DNA from: Chloroflexia bacterium
GTDB lineage: Bacteria > Chloroflexota > Chloroflexia > Thermomicrobiales > UBA6265
NCBI GenBank assembly: GCA_013698285.1
Contig: JACCVE010000120.1
Coordinates: 1-8,496 of the forward strand
DNA: 8,496 nucleotides
Direction of reading: 5' to 3'
In this document: positions 1 through 5,827 of the stretch, one piece after another
How positions within the stretch are numbered: position 1 is the stretch's first letter
How the letters are laid out: each line of letters begins with the position of its first letter
The notes under the pieces: model-generated
Databases searched by the model: none
Told to the model about the DNA's origin: nothing
The model's input: the letters and a program-made list of their open reading frames with translations, nothing else
Position numbers and translations under genes: made by a program

Positions 1-312
1 GAGGTCATCTACACCGGCTTGTTCCAGACGCCGGAGATGATCGCCAGCGCGGCCCTCCAGGAGGACGTGGACGTCGTCGGCCTCAGCATCCTCTCCGGTG
101 CCCACATGACGCTGTTCCCCCGGATCATGACGGCCCTGCGCGACGGCGGCCTGGACGACGTGCTCGTCGTGGCCGGGGGCACGATCCCGGAGGACGACCG
201 GGAAGCCGTCCGGGCGATGGGCATCGCCGCCGTCTTCGGACCGGGCACGACCCTGGCCGAGGCGGTCGGATTCATCCGGGACAACGCACCGGTCAGGCCC
301 GATGGGGAATGA
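1..312 (+). CDS. Coenzyme-B12-dependent acyl-CoA mutase, B12-binding domain (3' end only, cut by window edge)
   Basis: The reading frame is open from base 1, so the gene starts outside the window; 103 codons and the stop are present. The visible protein matches the second half of the cobalamin-binding (flavodoxin-like) domain of methylmalonyl-CoA mutase and relatives: the stretch VIYTGLFQTPEMIASAAL, then VVGLSILSGAHMTLFP, then VVAGGTIPEDD and AAVFGPGTTLAEAVGFI. The cobalt-ligating DxHxxG motif normally lies just upstream and is not visible. Enzymes of this family rearrange acyl-CoA carbon skeletons, classically (R)-methylmalonyl-CoA to succinyl-CoA, using adenosylcobalamin. The gene overlaps meaB by 11 bp, which supports a mutase rather than an unrelated B12 protein. 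What is visible cannot tell a separate small subunit of about 130-140 residues from the C-terminus of a large single-chain mutase, nor methylmalonyl-CoA from isobutyryl- or hydroxyisobutyryl-CoA specificity. No gene symbol is given for that reason. Confidence 0.9.
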   Translation, partial: EVIYTGLFQTPEMIASAALQEDVDVVGLSILSGAHMTLFPRIMTALRDGGLDDVLVVAGGTIPEDDREAVRAMGIAAVFGPGTTLAEAVGFIRDNAPVRPDGE

Positions 313-1315
313 CCCAACGTTTCCCGGGACGGGCGGGCGCATCGAAGACCTCGTCGCCCGGGCCCTAGCTGGGGAGCGCCGGTCGATCGGACGGCTCGCG
401 ACGCTGGTCGAGAACGGCGGCCGTGCCGCCGAGCGGGTCCTCACCCTCCTCTATCCGAAGTCCGGACACGCGCACGTCATCGGCATCACCGGCCCGCCCG
501 GCGCCGGGAAGAGCACGTTGACCAACGCCCTGATCGGGGCCTATCGGGCGTCCGGCGACCGGGTCGCGGTGGTCGCCATCGACCCATCGAGCGAGCGGAC
601 CGGAGGTGCCACCCTCGGTGACCGGATCAGGATGACGGACCGCTACGCCGATGACGGGGTTTGGGTCCGCAGCATGGCGAATAGGGGCCAACCGGGCGGT
701 GTCGCCGCCGCCACCGGTGACATGGTCGCCCTCTTCGACGCGTTGGGTTATGACCCGATCCTGGTCGAATCGGTCGGCGCCGGGCAGGGCGAGATCGCGA
801 TCCGCGGCCTCGTCCAGACGAATCTGGTCGTTCAAGCTCCCGGCGCCGGCGACCATATCCAGGCCCTGAAGGCAGGTTTGCTGGAAACTGCCGACGCCCA
901 CGTGGTCAACAAGGACGATCTGCCCGGGGCGGGCCGGCTCGCCCGGGACCTCCTCTCGTCCCTCGACCTCGCCTGGCCGCCCGGATCGGGCGAGACCGGC
1001 CATGTCGCCGCGGTGCCGGCCGTCATCCGGGTCTCCGCCCAGACGGGCTCCGGAATCGACGACCTGATGCGATTCCTGCGGACAAGAAACGTTGTGGTGG
1101 ACAACGACGCGGGAATGGCTGTTCGGCGCGCGCGGGCCCGCGCCGACATAACTGCTCGGGTCACCGCCGGATACCTCGCTGGACTCGACGGCATCTTGTC
1201 CCAGATAGACGATCGGTTGGTCGATGAGGTAGCGTCCCGCCGGATCGCACCCGGAGAAGCGGCTCGTCAGGTCCTCGCTACAGACCAAACGAGACTCGAC
1301 AACATCGATACCTAA
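302..1315 (+). CDS. meaB: MeaB/ArgK-type GTPase, chaperone of the B12-dependent acyl-CoA mutase
   Basis: A 337-residue G protein of the SIMIBI class that gates cofactor loading of, and protects, adenosylcobalamin-dependent mutases (the family includes human MMAA and E. coli ArgK/YgfD). Seen in the sequence: P-loop GPPGAGKS at residues 64-71; the family hallmark AIDPSSERTGGATLGDR near 92-108; switch region SMANRGQPGGVA near 124-135; G3-like ESVGAGQGE at 156-164; PGAGDHIQALKAG near 180-192; base-recognition motif NKDD at 203-206; and a G5-like SAQTGSG near 245. The C-terminal part (about 265-337) is the helical arm used for dimerisation in relatives. Length is normal. The ATG at 302 lies inside the end of the mutase gene and no in-frame start gives a better fit, so translation is probably coupled. 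Minor oddities: NKDD where most members have NKAD, and VESVGAGQGE where many have VETVGVGQSE. Both keep the key NKxD and Gly/Gln positions. Confidence 0.95.
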   Translation: MGNDPTFPGTGGRIEDLVARALAGERRSIGRLATLVENGGRAAERVLTLLYPKSGHAHVIGITGPPGAGKSTLTNALIGAYRASGDRVAVVAIDPSSERTGGATLGDRIRMTDRYADDGVWVRSMANRGQPGGVAAATGDMVALFDALGYDPILVESVGAGQGEIAIRGLVQTNLVVQAPGAGDHIQALKAGLLETADAHVVNKDDLPGAGRLARDLLSSLDLAWPPGSGETGHVAAVPAVIRVSAQTGSGIDDLMRFLRTRNVVVDNDAGMAVRRARARADITARVTAGYLAGLDGILSQIDDRLVDEVASRRIAPGEAARQVLATDQTRLDNIDT

Positions 1316-1325
1316 ACGTCGAGGG

Positions 1326-2096
1326 TCATGGGAGAGGGGTCGCGGCGACCGCGTTCGCGATCAGAGCCGCAGTCGCACCCGCCCCGATGCCATTGTCGAT
1401 GTTGACGACGACGAGACCGGGCGAGCACGATTGGAGCATCGTCGCCAGGGCCGCCTCTCCGCGGCCGCCGTGACCGTATCCGATGGAGGTCGGCAAACCG
1501 ATCACCGGCACATCGACCAGCCCCGCCACCACCGAGGGCAACGCCCCGTCCATCCCGGCCGCGACGACGATGACGTGACACCCGTCGATCATTACCCGTT
1601 CCAACGGGATGACCAGTCGGTGAAGACCTGCGACGCCGACATCGTTGATGGCGACAACTTGGCAGCCCATCTCCGAAGCCATCACCCGCGCTTCGGAGGC
1701 GACCGGGAGATCAGAGGTCCCGGCGGCGATGATCGCGATCCGCCCTCCGCTCCGCGCCTGGCAGTGTCCAGGGTTCGCGATCGCGACCGTCCGGGCGACG
1801 GTGTCGATCGAAACCGTCCACCCGTCAGCCAAGGTGTCCGCGAGGGCGGCCATCGTCCCAGGACGGCAGCGGGCCGCGAGCGCCCTCCCGTTCGCGGCAG
1901 CGAGCCGGACCAGGGCGACCCGTACCTGGTCATCGGTCTTGTGTTCGGCGAGGACGACCTCGGGGATCCCGGTCCGGGCCTGTCGGGACAGATCGAGTCG
2001 AAGGTCGACCTCCGGGTCGCCGTCCACGTGGCCGGCGGGATCGGACAGAGCCGCCCGGATCGCGTCGAAGGGTCGCCGTCGTCGGTCGTCGCTCAT
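1326..2096 (-). CDS. larB: LarB, nickel-pincer nucleotide cofactor biosynthesis (NaAD carboxylase/hydrolase)
   Basis: A 256-residue PurE-related protein. LarB carboxylates the pyridinium ring of nicotinic acid adenine dinucleotide and releases AMP, giving pyridinium-3,5-dicarboxylate mononucleotide. LarE and LarC then turn this into the nickel-pincer cofactor of lactate racemase and LarA-like enzymes. Visible hallmarks: LSRQARTGIPEVVLAEHKT (36-54), AAGTSDLPVA (124-133), NDVGVAGLHRL (151-161), AAGMDGALPSVVAGLVDVPV (178-197), PTSIGYG (202-208), LQSCSPGL (231-238, with the family's Cys at 234) and VVNIDNGIGAG (240-250). The ATG overlaps the tlyA stop as ATGA, and an AGGA sits seven bases ahead of it (2104-2107), so it is both coupled and has its own ribosome site. 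Neither larA, larC nor larE is in the window. One position, Asp183 in GMDGALPS, is usually Glu. LarB is sometimes annotated as an AIR carboxylase, but the NIDNG and SCSPG motifs favour LarB. Confidence 0.93.
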   Translation of the reverse strand: MSDDRRRRPFDAIRAALSDPAGHVDGDPEVDLRLDLSRQARTGIPEVVLAEHKTDDQVRVALVRLAAANGRALAARCRPGTMAALADTLADGWTVSIDTVARTVAIANPGHCQARSGGRIAIIAAGTSDLPVASEARVMASEMGCQVVAINDVGVAGLHRLVIPLERVMIDGCHVIVVAAGMDGALPSVVAGLVDVPVIGLPTSIGYGHGGRGEAALATMLQSCSPGLVVVNIDNGIGAGATAALIANAVAATPLP

Positions 2097-2932
2097 CGGG
2101 GTGTCCTGCCCGGACGGACTGGGGTCACGTGGGCGGAGGTCGCCGTTTCGTCACCTGTCCGAGCGCCCTCCGACGCCAGGGGAACCGACCCTACCCGATT
2201 CGACCGCACCAGGTGGGCGAGGAACTCCCGGTTTCCAGCCGGGCCAGTGAGCGGTGAGGCGATCAGGTCCCGGGGCTCGAACCAGACCGAGGCAGCCGTC
2301 AGGACCTCGGTCAGCACCCGGGCATGGACGGCCGGATCACGGACCACGCCGCCCTTGCCGACATCTCGCTGCCCCGCTTCGAATTGTGGCTTGATCAACG
2401 GCACGCACGTCCCGCCGGGCCGGAGGAGACGGGCGGCGACCGGCAGGATCAGGCGGAGCGAGATAAAGGAGACATCGATGACCACGAGATCGACTTCCTC
2501 GGGCAGCCCGGCCAGGTAGCGGGCGTTAGTCCTGTCCATCACCACCACCCGCTCGTCATCACGCAGCGACGGGTGCAACTCTCCGTAGCCGACGTCCACA
2601 GCGTAGACCCGCCTCGCGCCACGCTGGAGGACGACGTCCGTGAACCCCCCCGTGCTCGCCCCGAGGTCGGCCACGACCTGTCCCGAACACGAGACCTGAA
2701 AGGCGTCCAGGGCGGCATCGAGTTTGGTCCCACCGCGGCTGACGAACCGCGGCGGCACCGCCAGCGAGATCTGGTCGGAGACATCGACCGGCGCGCTGGC
2801 GTGGCGGACCGGCGAACCATTGAGCAGCACGTCCCCGGCGAGGATGAAGGCCTTGGCGCGGGAGCGGCTCTCGAGGAGTCCGCGGCCGACCACCGCCTCG
2901 TCGAGCCGCTGCCGCCGCGGCTTGGGAACCAT
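2093..2932 (-). CDS. tlyA: TlyA-family rRNA 2'-O-methyltransferase (S4 domain + FtsJ-like methyltransferase)
   Basis: A 279-residue protein with an N-terminal S4 RNA-binding domain (about 7-60: RLDEAVVGRGLLESRSRAKA, LAGDVLLNG) followed by the RFVSRGGTKL linker (62-71) and a Rossmann methyltransferase domain. The SAM-binding loop is ADLGASTGGFTD (88-99), followed by YAVDVGYGELH (110-120). The K-D-K-E catalytic set known from the FtsJ/TlyA group is present: Lys70, Asp153 in VIDVSF, Lys181 in IKPQFE and Glu236 in GNREFL. Mycobacterial TlyA methylates ribose in 16S and 23S rRNA and affects capreomycin sensitivity; the old name 'hemolysin A' is misleading. I chose the ATG at 2932 because it overlaps the ruvC stop as ATGA and puts the S4 domain right at the N-terminus. 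The frame can be extended to a TTG at 2983, but that only adds 17 residues lying over ruvC. The last 30 or so residues are a Pro/Arg/Thr-rich tail with no recognisable motif. Confidence 0.95.
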   Translation of the reverse strand: MVPKPRRQRLDEAVVGRGLLESRSRAKAFILAGDVLLNGSPVRHASAPVDVSDQISLAVPPRFVSRGGTKLDAALDAFQVSCSGQVVADLGASTGGFTDVVLQRGARRVYAVDVGYGELHPSLRDDERVVVMDRTNARYLAGLPEEVDLVVIDVSFISLRLILPVAARLLRPGGTCVPLIKPQFEAGQRDVGKGGVVRDPAVHARVLTEVLTAASVWFEPRDLIASPLTGPAGNREFLAHLVRSNRVGSVPLASEGARTGDETATSAHVTPVRPGRTPR

Positions 2933-3426
2933 CAGGGCGATTGCCCGGTGCGGGCCAAGAAGGGCGCCGTTTGGGCGTGACAAAGAGCGATCGCCAGGGC
3001 GTCCGCCGCGTCGTCCGGCCGGGGCACGTCGTCGAGGCCCAGGATGATCCTCACCATCTCCTGCATCTGCCGTTTGCCGGCCTTCCCGTAGCCGGCGATG
3101 GCGTGCTTGACCTCGGACGGGCTGTACTCGGCCACGGACACTCCAGACCGGGCGGCGGCCAGGAGGACCACCCCCCTAGCCTGTCCGACGGCGATGGCCG
3201 TCGTCACGTTGCGGGCGAAGAAGAGCTGTTCGATCGCCAGGACATCGGGCCGGTGATCCTGGATCAGGCCGGTCACCGCGTCGAAGAGGTACGACAACCG
3301 GGCAGGCATGGCGGCCGTCGATTCGGTGGCGAGTGCCCCGAACGCATGGAGGGTCGGCCGGTCACCGTCCTCGATGATGCCGTACCCGAGCAGCGCCGTG
3401 CCGGGGTCCACGCCGAGCACGATCAT
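2932..3426 (-). CDS. ruvC: RuvC, crossover-junction (Holliday junction) endodeoxyribonuclease
   Basis: A 164-residue RNase H-fold nuclease that, as a dimer, cuts Holliday junctions during recombination and fork repair, using metal ions held by four acidic residues. These are all visible: Asp7 in LGVDPGT, Glu66 in AIEQLFF, and Asp139 and Asp142 in PDDAADALAIALCHA. Other typical stretches are YSPSEVKHAIAGYGKAGKRQ (101-120) and FARNVTTAIAVGQARG (70-85). The ATG at 3426 places VLGVDPGT at the N-terminus as in all RuvC proteins. The frame runs on to 3513, but that part lies inside yebC and is an Arg-rich shadow. A GGGGTGGAG stretch precedes the start, and an in-frame GTG two codons earlier is a possible alternative. 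The gene follows yebC by 22 bp, the common yebC-ruvC pairing. However, ruvA and ruvB do not follow; tlyA takes the next place, joined by ATGA. Confidence 0.96.
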   Translation of the reverse strand: MIVLGVDPGTALLGYGIIEDGDRPTLHAFGALATESTAAMPARLSYLFDAVTGLIQDHRPDVLAIEQLFFARNVTTAIAVGQARGVVLLAAARSGVSVAEYSPSEVKHAIAGYGKAGKRQMQEMVRIILGLDDVPRPDDAADALAIALCHAQTAPFLARTGQSP

Positions 3427-3448
3427 CTCCACCCCACGCCGGTCGCGC

Positions 3449-4195
3449 CTATGGTCGCGCCTCGACGAACGCCTCGTCGGGCACGTCCAGGTTCGAGTAG
3501 ACCTGCTGGACATCCTCGAGATCGTCGAGCTTCTCGAGTAACTTGAGCGCCCTGACCGCGACGTCCGGCTCCGGGGCCATCATGGTCGTCGGCCGCATCG
3601 TCAATTCGGCCGTCTCGGCCTCGTATCCGGCGGCGGCCAGCGCTTCTTGGACCTTGTGGAGGCTCTGCGGTTCAGTCCAGACCTCGACCAGGTCGTCTTC
3701 TACCTGGACATCGACCGCACCGGCATCGATCGCCAGCAGGGCCAGTTCGTCAGCGTCCGCGTTGGCCGCGACCGTGATCAGCCCGACCTGGTCGAACATC
3801 CAGCCGACGCTGCCGTTTTCGCCGAGGGTGCCGCCGCTGCGGGTGAGGGCGGCCCGGACCTCCCCCACCGTCCGGTTGCGGTTGTCCGTCATGGTCAGGA
3901 TCATCACCGCCACGCCACCGGGCCCGTACCCCTCGTAGTAGACCTCCTCGTAGTTCTCACCGCCGGTGTCGGCCGACCCGCGCTCGATGGCCCGGTCGAT
4001 GTTGTCCTTCGGCATGCTCTCGGACCGGGCCCGGGTCATGGCGAGCCGCAGCCTCGGGTTCAACTCCGGATCGGGCAGGCCCGTCCGGGCCGCCACCGTG
4101 ATCTCTCGCGCCAGGCGGGTGAAGGCTTGCCCCCGCTTGGCGTCCGCCGCACCCTTCTTCCGCTTGATCGTCGACCACTTGGAGTGTCCAGACAT
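3449..4195 (-). CDS. yebC: YebC/PmpR/TACO1-family protein
   Basis: A 248-residue cytoplasmic protein, close to the usual family length. Hallmarks: MSGHSKWSTIKRKKGAADAK at the N-terminus (1-20), then FTRLAREI, MPKDNIDRAIERG (61-73), YYEGYGPGGVAVMI (86-99), TDNRNRTVGEVR (103-114), GGTLGENGSVGWMF (121-134) and the C-terminal LEDVQQVYSNLD (226-237). The family was first described as transcriptional regulators (PmpR) of quorum-sensing and other genes. Later work on mitochondrial TACO1 and bacterial YebC points to a role on the ribosome, helping translation of proline-rich stretches. I would not call it a DNA-binding regulator on sequence alone. The ATG at 4195 is preceded by GGAAGGG about nine bases upstream. 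It is the first gene of the four-gene run, and the extended -10 promoter about 90 bp upstream would drive the whole operon. Confidence 0.95.
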   Translation of the reverse strand: MSGHSKWSTIKRKKGAADAKRGQAFTRLAREITVAARTGLPDPELNPRLRLAMTRARSESMPKDNIDRAIERGSADTGGENYEEVYYEGYGPGGVAVMILTMTDNRNRTVGEVRAALTRSGGTLGENGSVGWMFDQVGLITVAANADADELALLAIDAGAVDVQVEDDLVEVWTEPQSLHKVQEALAAAGYEAETAELTMRPTTMMAPEPDVAVRALKLLEKLDDLEDVQQVYSNLDVPDEAFVEARP

Positions 4196-4232
4196 CGCCG
4201 ATGACCCTTCCGATCCACCGTCCTACCGACCT

Positions 4233-4267
4233 GGTGATCTCACCCATCGCGGGGTGATCTCCCCCAT
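4233..4267. repeat. Two 15-bp direct repeats, 20-bp period, in the yebC leader
   Basis: GGTGATCTCACCCAT at 4233-4247 and GGTGATCTCCCCCAT at 4253-4267 differ at one base and start exactly 20 bp apart. The first copy contains a 5-2-5 palindrome, GGTGA-TC-TCACC (4233-4244). A six-base stem, TCACCC (4240-4245) with GGGTGA (4252-4257), can also form between the copies. They lie between the predicted yebC transcription start (near 4275) and the yebC ATG, so they could be an operator or an mRNA leader element. The function is not known. Confidence 0.6.
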
Positions 4268-4281
4268 GTCATCTACGCCGG

Positions 4282-4290
4282 AGTATAGCA
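4282..4290 (-). promoter_or_regulatory. Extended -10 promoter for the yebC-ruvC-tlyA-larB run
   Basis: On the minus strand the bases read TGC-TATACT: a TGn extension followed by a five-of-six match to TATAAT. No convincing -35 lies 16-18 bp further upstream, which is common for extended -10 promoters. Transcription would start near 4275, giving a leader of about 80 bases before the yebC ATG. Confidence 0.5.
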
Positions 4291-4356
4291 CCGGGCCATC
4301 TCCGATCCGGGGAGGACGGAAAAGCTGGCGAGGCCGGGGGCCCGGTTCGCATCTCC

Positions 4357-4385
4357 TTGAAACATGGGCAAACCTGGTCTAAGCT
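4357..4385 (+). promoter_or_regulatory. Sigma-70-type promoter for the sigma factor gene
   Basis: TTGAAA at 4357-4362 (five of six to TTGACA) is followed after exactly 17 bp by TAAGCT at 4380-4385, which keeps the first, second and last bases of TATAAT. The predicted start is near 4392, leaving a leader of about 200 bases before the ATG at 4596. The -10 is weak, so this is a moderate call. Confidence 0.4.
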
Positions 4386-4405
4386 GGCCTTATCAACCAC
4401 ATCAC

Positions 4406-4518
4406 ATGCTGATCGCCACCGGGCGGCCACGACGAAGGGAGTAGTGACCAGCGTACTCATCCCAACATCGGGGGCCGCGACGCGTGATCGCATCCTCCGG
4501 TCAAGGGCATCGCGATGA
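4406..4518 (+). other. Two overlapping mini-ORFs in the leader of the sigma gene (possible leader peptides)
   Basis: An ATG at 4406 opens a 12-codon frame (MLIATGRPRRRE) ending with TAG at 4442-4444. The last G of that stop begins a GTG (4444) with GAAGGGAG just ahead of it (4434-4441), opening a 24-codon frame whose TGA (4516-4518) overlaps the in-frame ATG at 4515 of the sigma frame as ATGA. Both peptides are Arg-rich towards the end. The layout resembles a chain of coupled leader ORFs, and the first ATG would lie about 15 bases from the predicted transcription start. Such short frames arise easily by chance. Confidence 0.2.
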
Positions 4519-4578
4519 CGCGATTGACCGAGAACCCCGCGCGCCGCGACCCGCCGCGGCCGCTCCGCCGTCAGCGAA

Positions 4579-4584
4579 GAGGTG
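4579..4584 (+). promoter_or_regulatory. Ribosome binding site supporting the sigma gene start at 4596
   Basis: GAGGTG, followed by GTGA, stands 11 bases before the ATG at 4596 and is a strong match to the 3' end of 16S rRNA. Spacing is a little long but acceptable. The upstream candidate ATG at 4515 has only a weak AAGGG about nine bases ahead (4504-4507). Confidence 0.5.
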
Positions 4585-4595
4585 GTGAAATCGGT

Positions 4596-5750
4596 ATGGT
4601 CACGAGCTTGATCACCAAGGGTAAGCACCAGGGGTACCTGCTGTCGGACGAGATCATCGCCGCGTTCCCCAACGTCGAGGAACAGCTCGAGTCGCTGGAT
4701 GATTTCTATAGTTCTCTCCTCGATGCCGGGGTCGAGGTTCTCGACGAGGCTCCGGCTCCCGCCGGCCGGGCGGCGACCCCGGCCCGCGCCCCGGCCCCGA
4801 GTCACCATCATCCCCGTCACACGCCGGAGGATGTCGTCAACGCCGGCGTCAGTGACTCCGTCCGTCTCTATCTGCAGGAGATCGGCGAGACCAATCTGCT
4901 CACGATGCAAGAAGAGGTCTGGCTCGCCACCCGGATGGAGCGCGGCCAGATGGCCGAGGCCCGGCTGGCGGAGGAGATCCTCGACGACATCGAGCGAGCC
5001 GACTTGCTCGCTGACAAGCTCGATGGCGAGCGGGCCCGCACCCACCTGATCCAGGCGAACCTACGACTCGTGGTCTCCGTCGCCAAGAAGTACATCGGCC
5101 GTGGCCTCTCATTCCTGGACCTAATCCAGGAGGGCAACATCGGCCTGATGAAAGCGACCGACAAATTCGACTATAAGCGCGGCTTCAAGTTCAGCACCTA
5201 CGCCACCTGGTGGATCCGGCAGGCGATCACCCGGGCCATTTCCGACCAGAGCCGCACCATCCGTCTCCCGGTCCACGTCGGCGAGACGATCAACCGGGTT
5301 CGCAAGACCGGTCACCGCCTCCAACAGATCTTCGAACGGGAACCGACCCACGAGGAGATCGCCCGGGCGATGGACCTGACCGATGACAAAGTTCGCCAGG
5401 TGCTGGACGTCTCCCGCCACCCCGTCTCGCTTGAGGCTCCCGTGGGTCAAGAGGGCGACGCCTTCCTGGGCGACTTCATCGAGGACCATTCCATTCCCGC
5501 CCCCATCGAGGTGGCCTCGCAGCAACTGCTCCGGGCCCAGATCGGCGATGCTCTCGACAAGCTGACCGAGCGAGAGCGGAAGATCATCCTGCTCCGCTAT
5601 GGCCTCGACGATGGCCGGTACCGCACGCTGGAGGAGGTCGGCCGCGAGTTCGGCATCACCAGGGAGCGGATCCGGCAGATCGAGGCCAAGGCCCTGCGGA
5701 AGCTGCGTCACCCGATGTTCAGCCGGAATCTCAAGGGCTATCTCGAATAG
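4596..5750 (+). CDS. rpoD: RNA polymerase primary-type sigma-70 factor (RpoD/SigA family)
   Basis: A 384-residue sigma factor that directs RNA polymerase to -10/-35 promoters. Domains in order: a short region 1.1-like segment (about 1-50, LITKGKHQGYLLSDEIIAAF); a Pro/Ala/His linker (51-78); region 1.2 (about 86-115, DSVRLYLQEIGETNLL); region 2 (about 148-220), with LRLVVSVAKKYIGRGLSFLD, LIQEGNIGLMKATDKFDY and the -10-reading FKFSTYATWWIRQAITRAI; region 3 (about 224-300), with LPVHVGETINRV and VSLEAPVGQE; region 4 (about 310-384), with LLRYGLDDGRYRTLEEVG and the -35-reading GITRERIRQIEAKALRKLRH. The ending RNLKGYLE is typical. I chose the ATG at 4596 for its ribosome site and because region 1.1 then begins at once; 4515 would add 27 Arg/Pro-rich residues. 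A region 1.1-like start and all regions favour the primary factor, but Chloroflexota may carry several close paralogues, so group 2 is not excluded. Confidence 0.9.
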   Translation: MVTSLITKGKHQGYLLSDEIIAAFPNVEEQLESLDDFYSSLLDAGVEVLDEAPAPAGRAATPARAPAPSHHHPRHTPEDVVNAGVSDSVRLYLQEIGETNLLTMQEEVWLATRMERGQMAEARLAEEILDDIERADLLADKLDGERARTHLIQANLRLVVSVAKKYIGRGLSFLDLIQEGNIGLMKATDKFDYKRGFKFSTYATWWIRQAITRAISDQSRTIRLPVHVGETINRVRKTGHRLQQIFEREPTHEEIARAMDLTDDKVRQVLDVSRHPVSLEAPVGQEGDAFLGDFIEDHSIPAPIEVASQQLLRAQIGDALDKLTERERKIILLRYGLDDGRYRTLEEVGREFGITRERIRQIEAKALRKLRHPMFSRNLKGYLE

Positions 5751-5789
5751 CAGTCATCATCACGCGGGTGCCTGACGTGCTGCCATGAA

Positions 5790-5825
5790 GATGAACCCCG
5801 GGCGATCGGTCGCCCGGGGTTCATC
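5790..5825. terminator. Bidirectional hairpin terminator between the sigma gene and fabF
   Basis: A perfect 16-bp inverted repeat: the left arm GATGAACCCCGGGCGA (5790-5805) and right arm TCGCCCGGGGTTCATC (5810-5825) are separated by a four-base TCGG loop. It starts 40 bp after the sigma stop and ends three bases beyond the fabF stop on the other strand, so it can end transcripts from both sides. There is no real T-run on either strand (TCATCGTTC to the right, CTTCATGGC to the left), so it is a strong stem with a poor U tract. Confidence 0.75.
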
Positions 5826-5827
5826 GT

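Larger units (their letters stand above)
4196..4595. other. Divergent control region between yebC and the sigma factor gene
   Basis: Four hundred bases without a protein of recognisable family. It holds, from left to right, the yebC ribosome site, two 15-bp direct repeats (4233-4267), an extended -10 promoter facing left (4282-4290), a GC-rich stretch, a -35/-10 pair facing right (4357-4385), two very short overlapping reading frames (4406-4518) and the ribosome site of the sigma gene (4579-4584). The sigma frame stays open upstream to an ATG at 4515. The 27 residues this would add are Arg/Pro-rich and unlike the start of known sigma factors. No tRNA, riboswitch or terminator was recognised here. 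Confidence 0.7.

Noticed and set aside
365..1288. 307-codon frame on the minus strand opposite meaB
   Set aside because: It mirrors a clear MeaB gene, has no family motifs and is the kind of long antisense frame common in GC-rich DNA.
1295..1323. CTCGAC...GTCGAG inverted repeat between meaB and larB as a terminator
   Set aside because: Six-base arms around a 17-base loop with no T-run; too weak to call.
1431..2519. 362-codon plus-strand frame across larB and tlyA
   Set aside because: Composition is Arg/Gly/Asp/Pro-rich without domains and it runs across two well-supported genes on the other strand.
3427..3513. 29-residue N-terminal extension of RuvC
   Set aside because: It lies mostly inside yebC, is Arg-rich, and RuvC proteins begin directly at the VLGVDPG strand.
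3957..4247. 96-codon minus-strand frame starting at the ATG in the leader repeat
   Set aside because: After the leader it simply reads yebC in another frame; no family similarity. The ATG is part of the 15-bp repeat.
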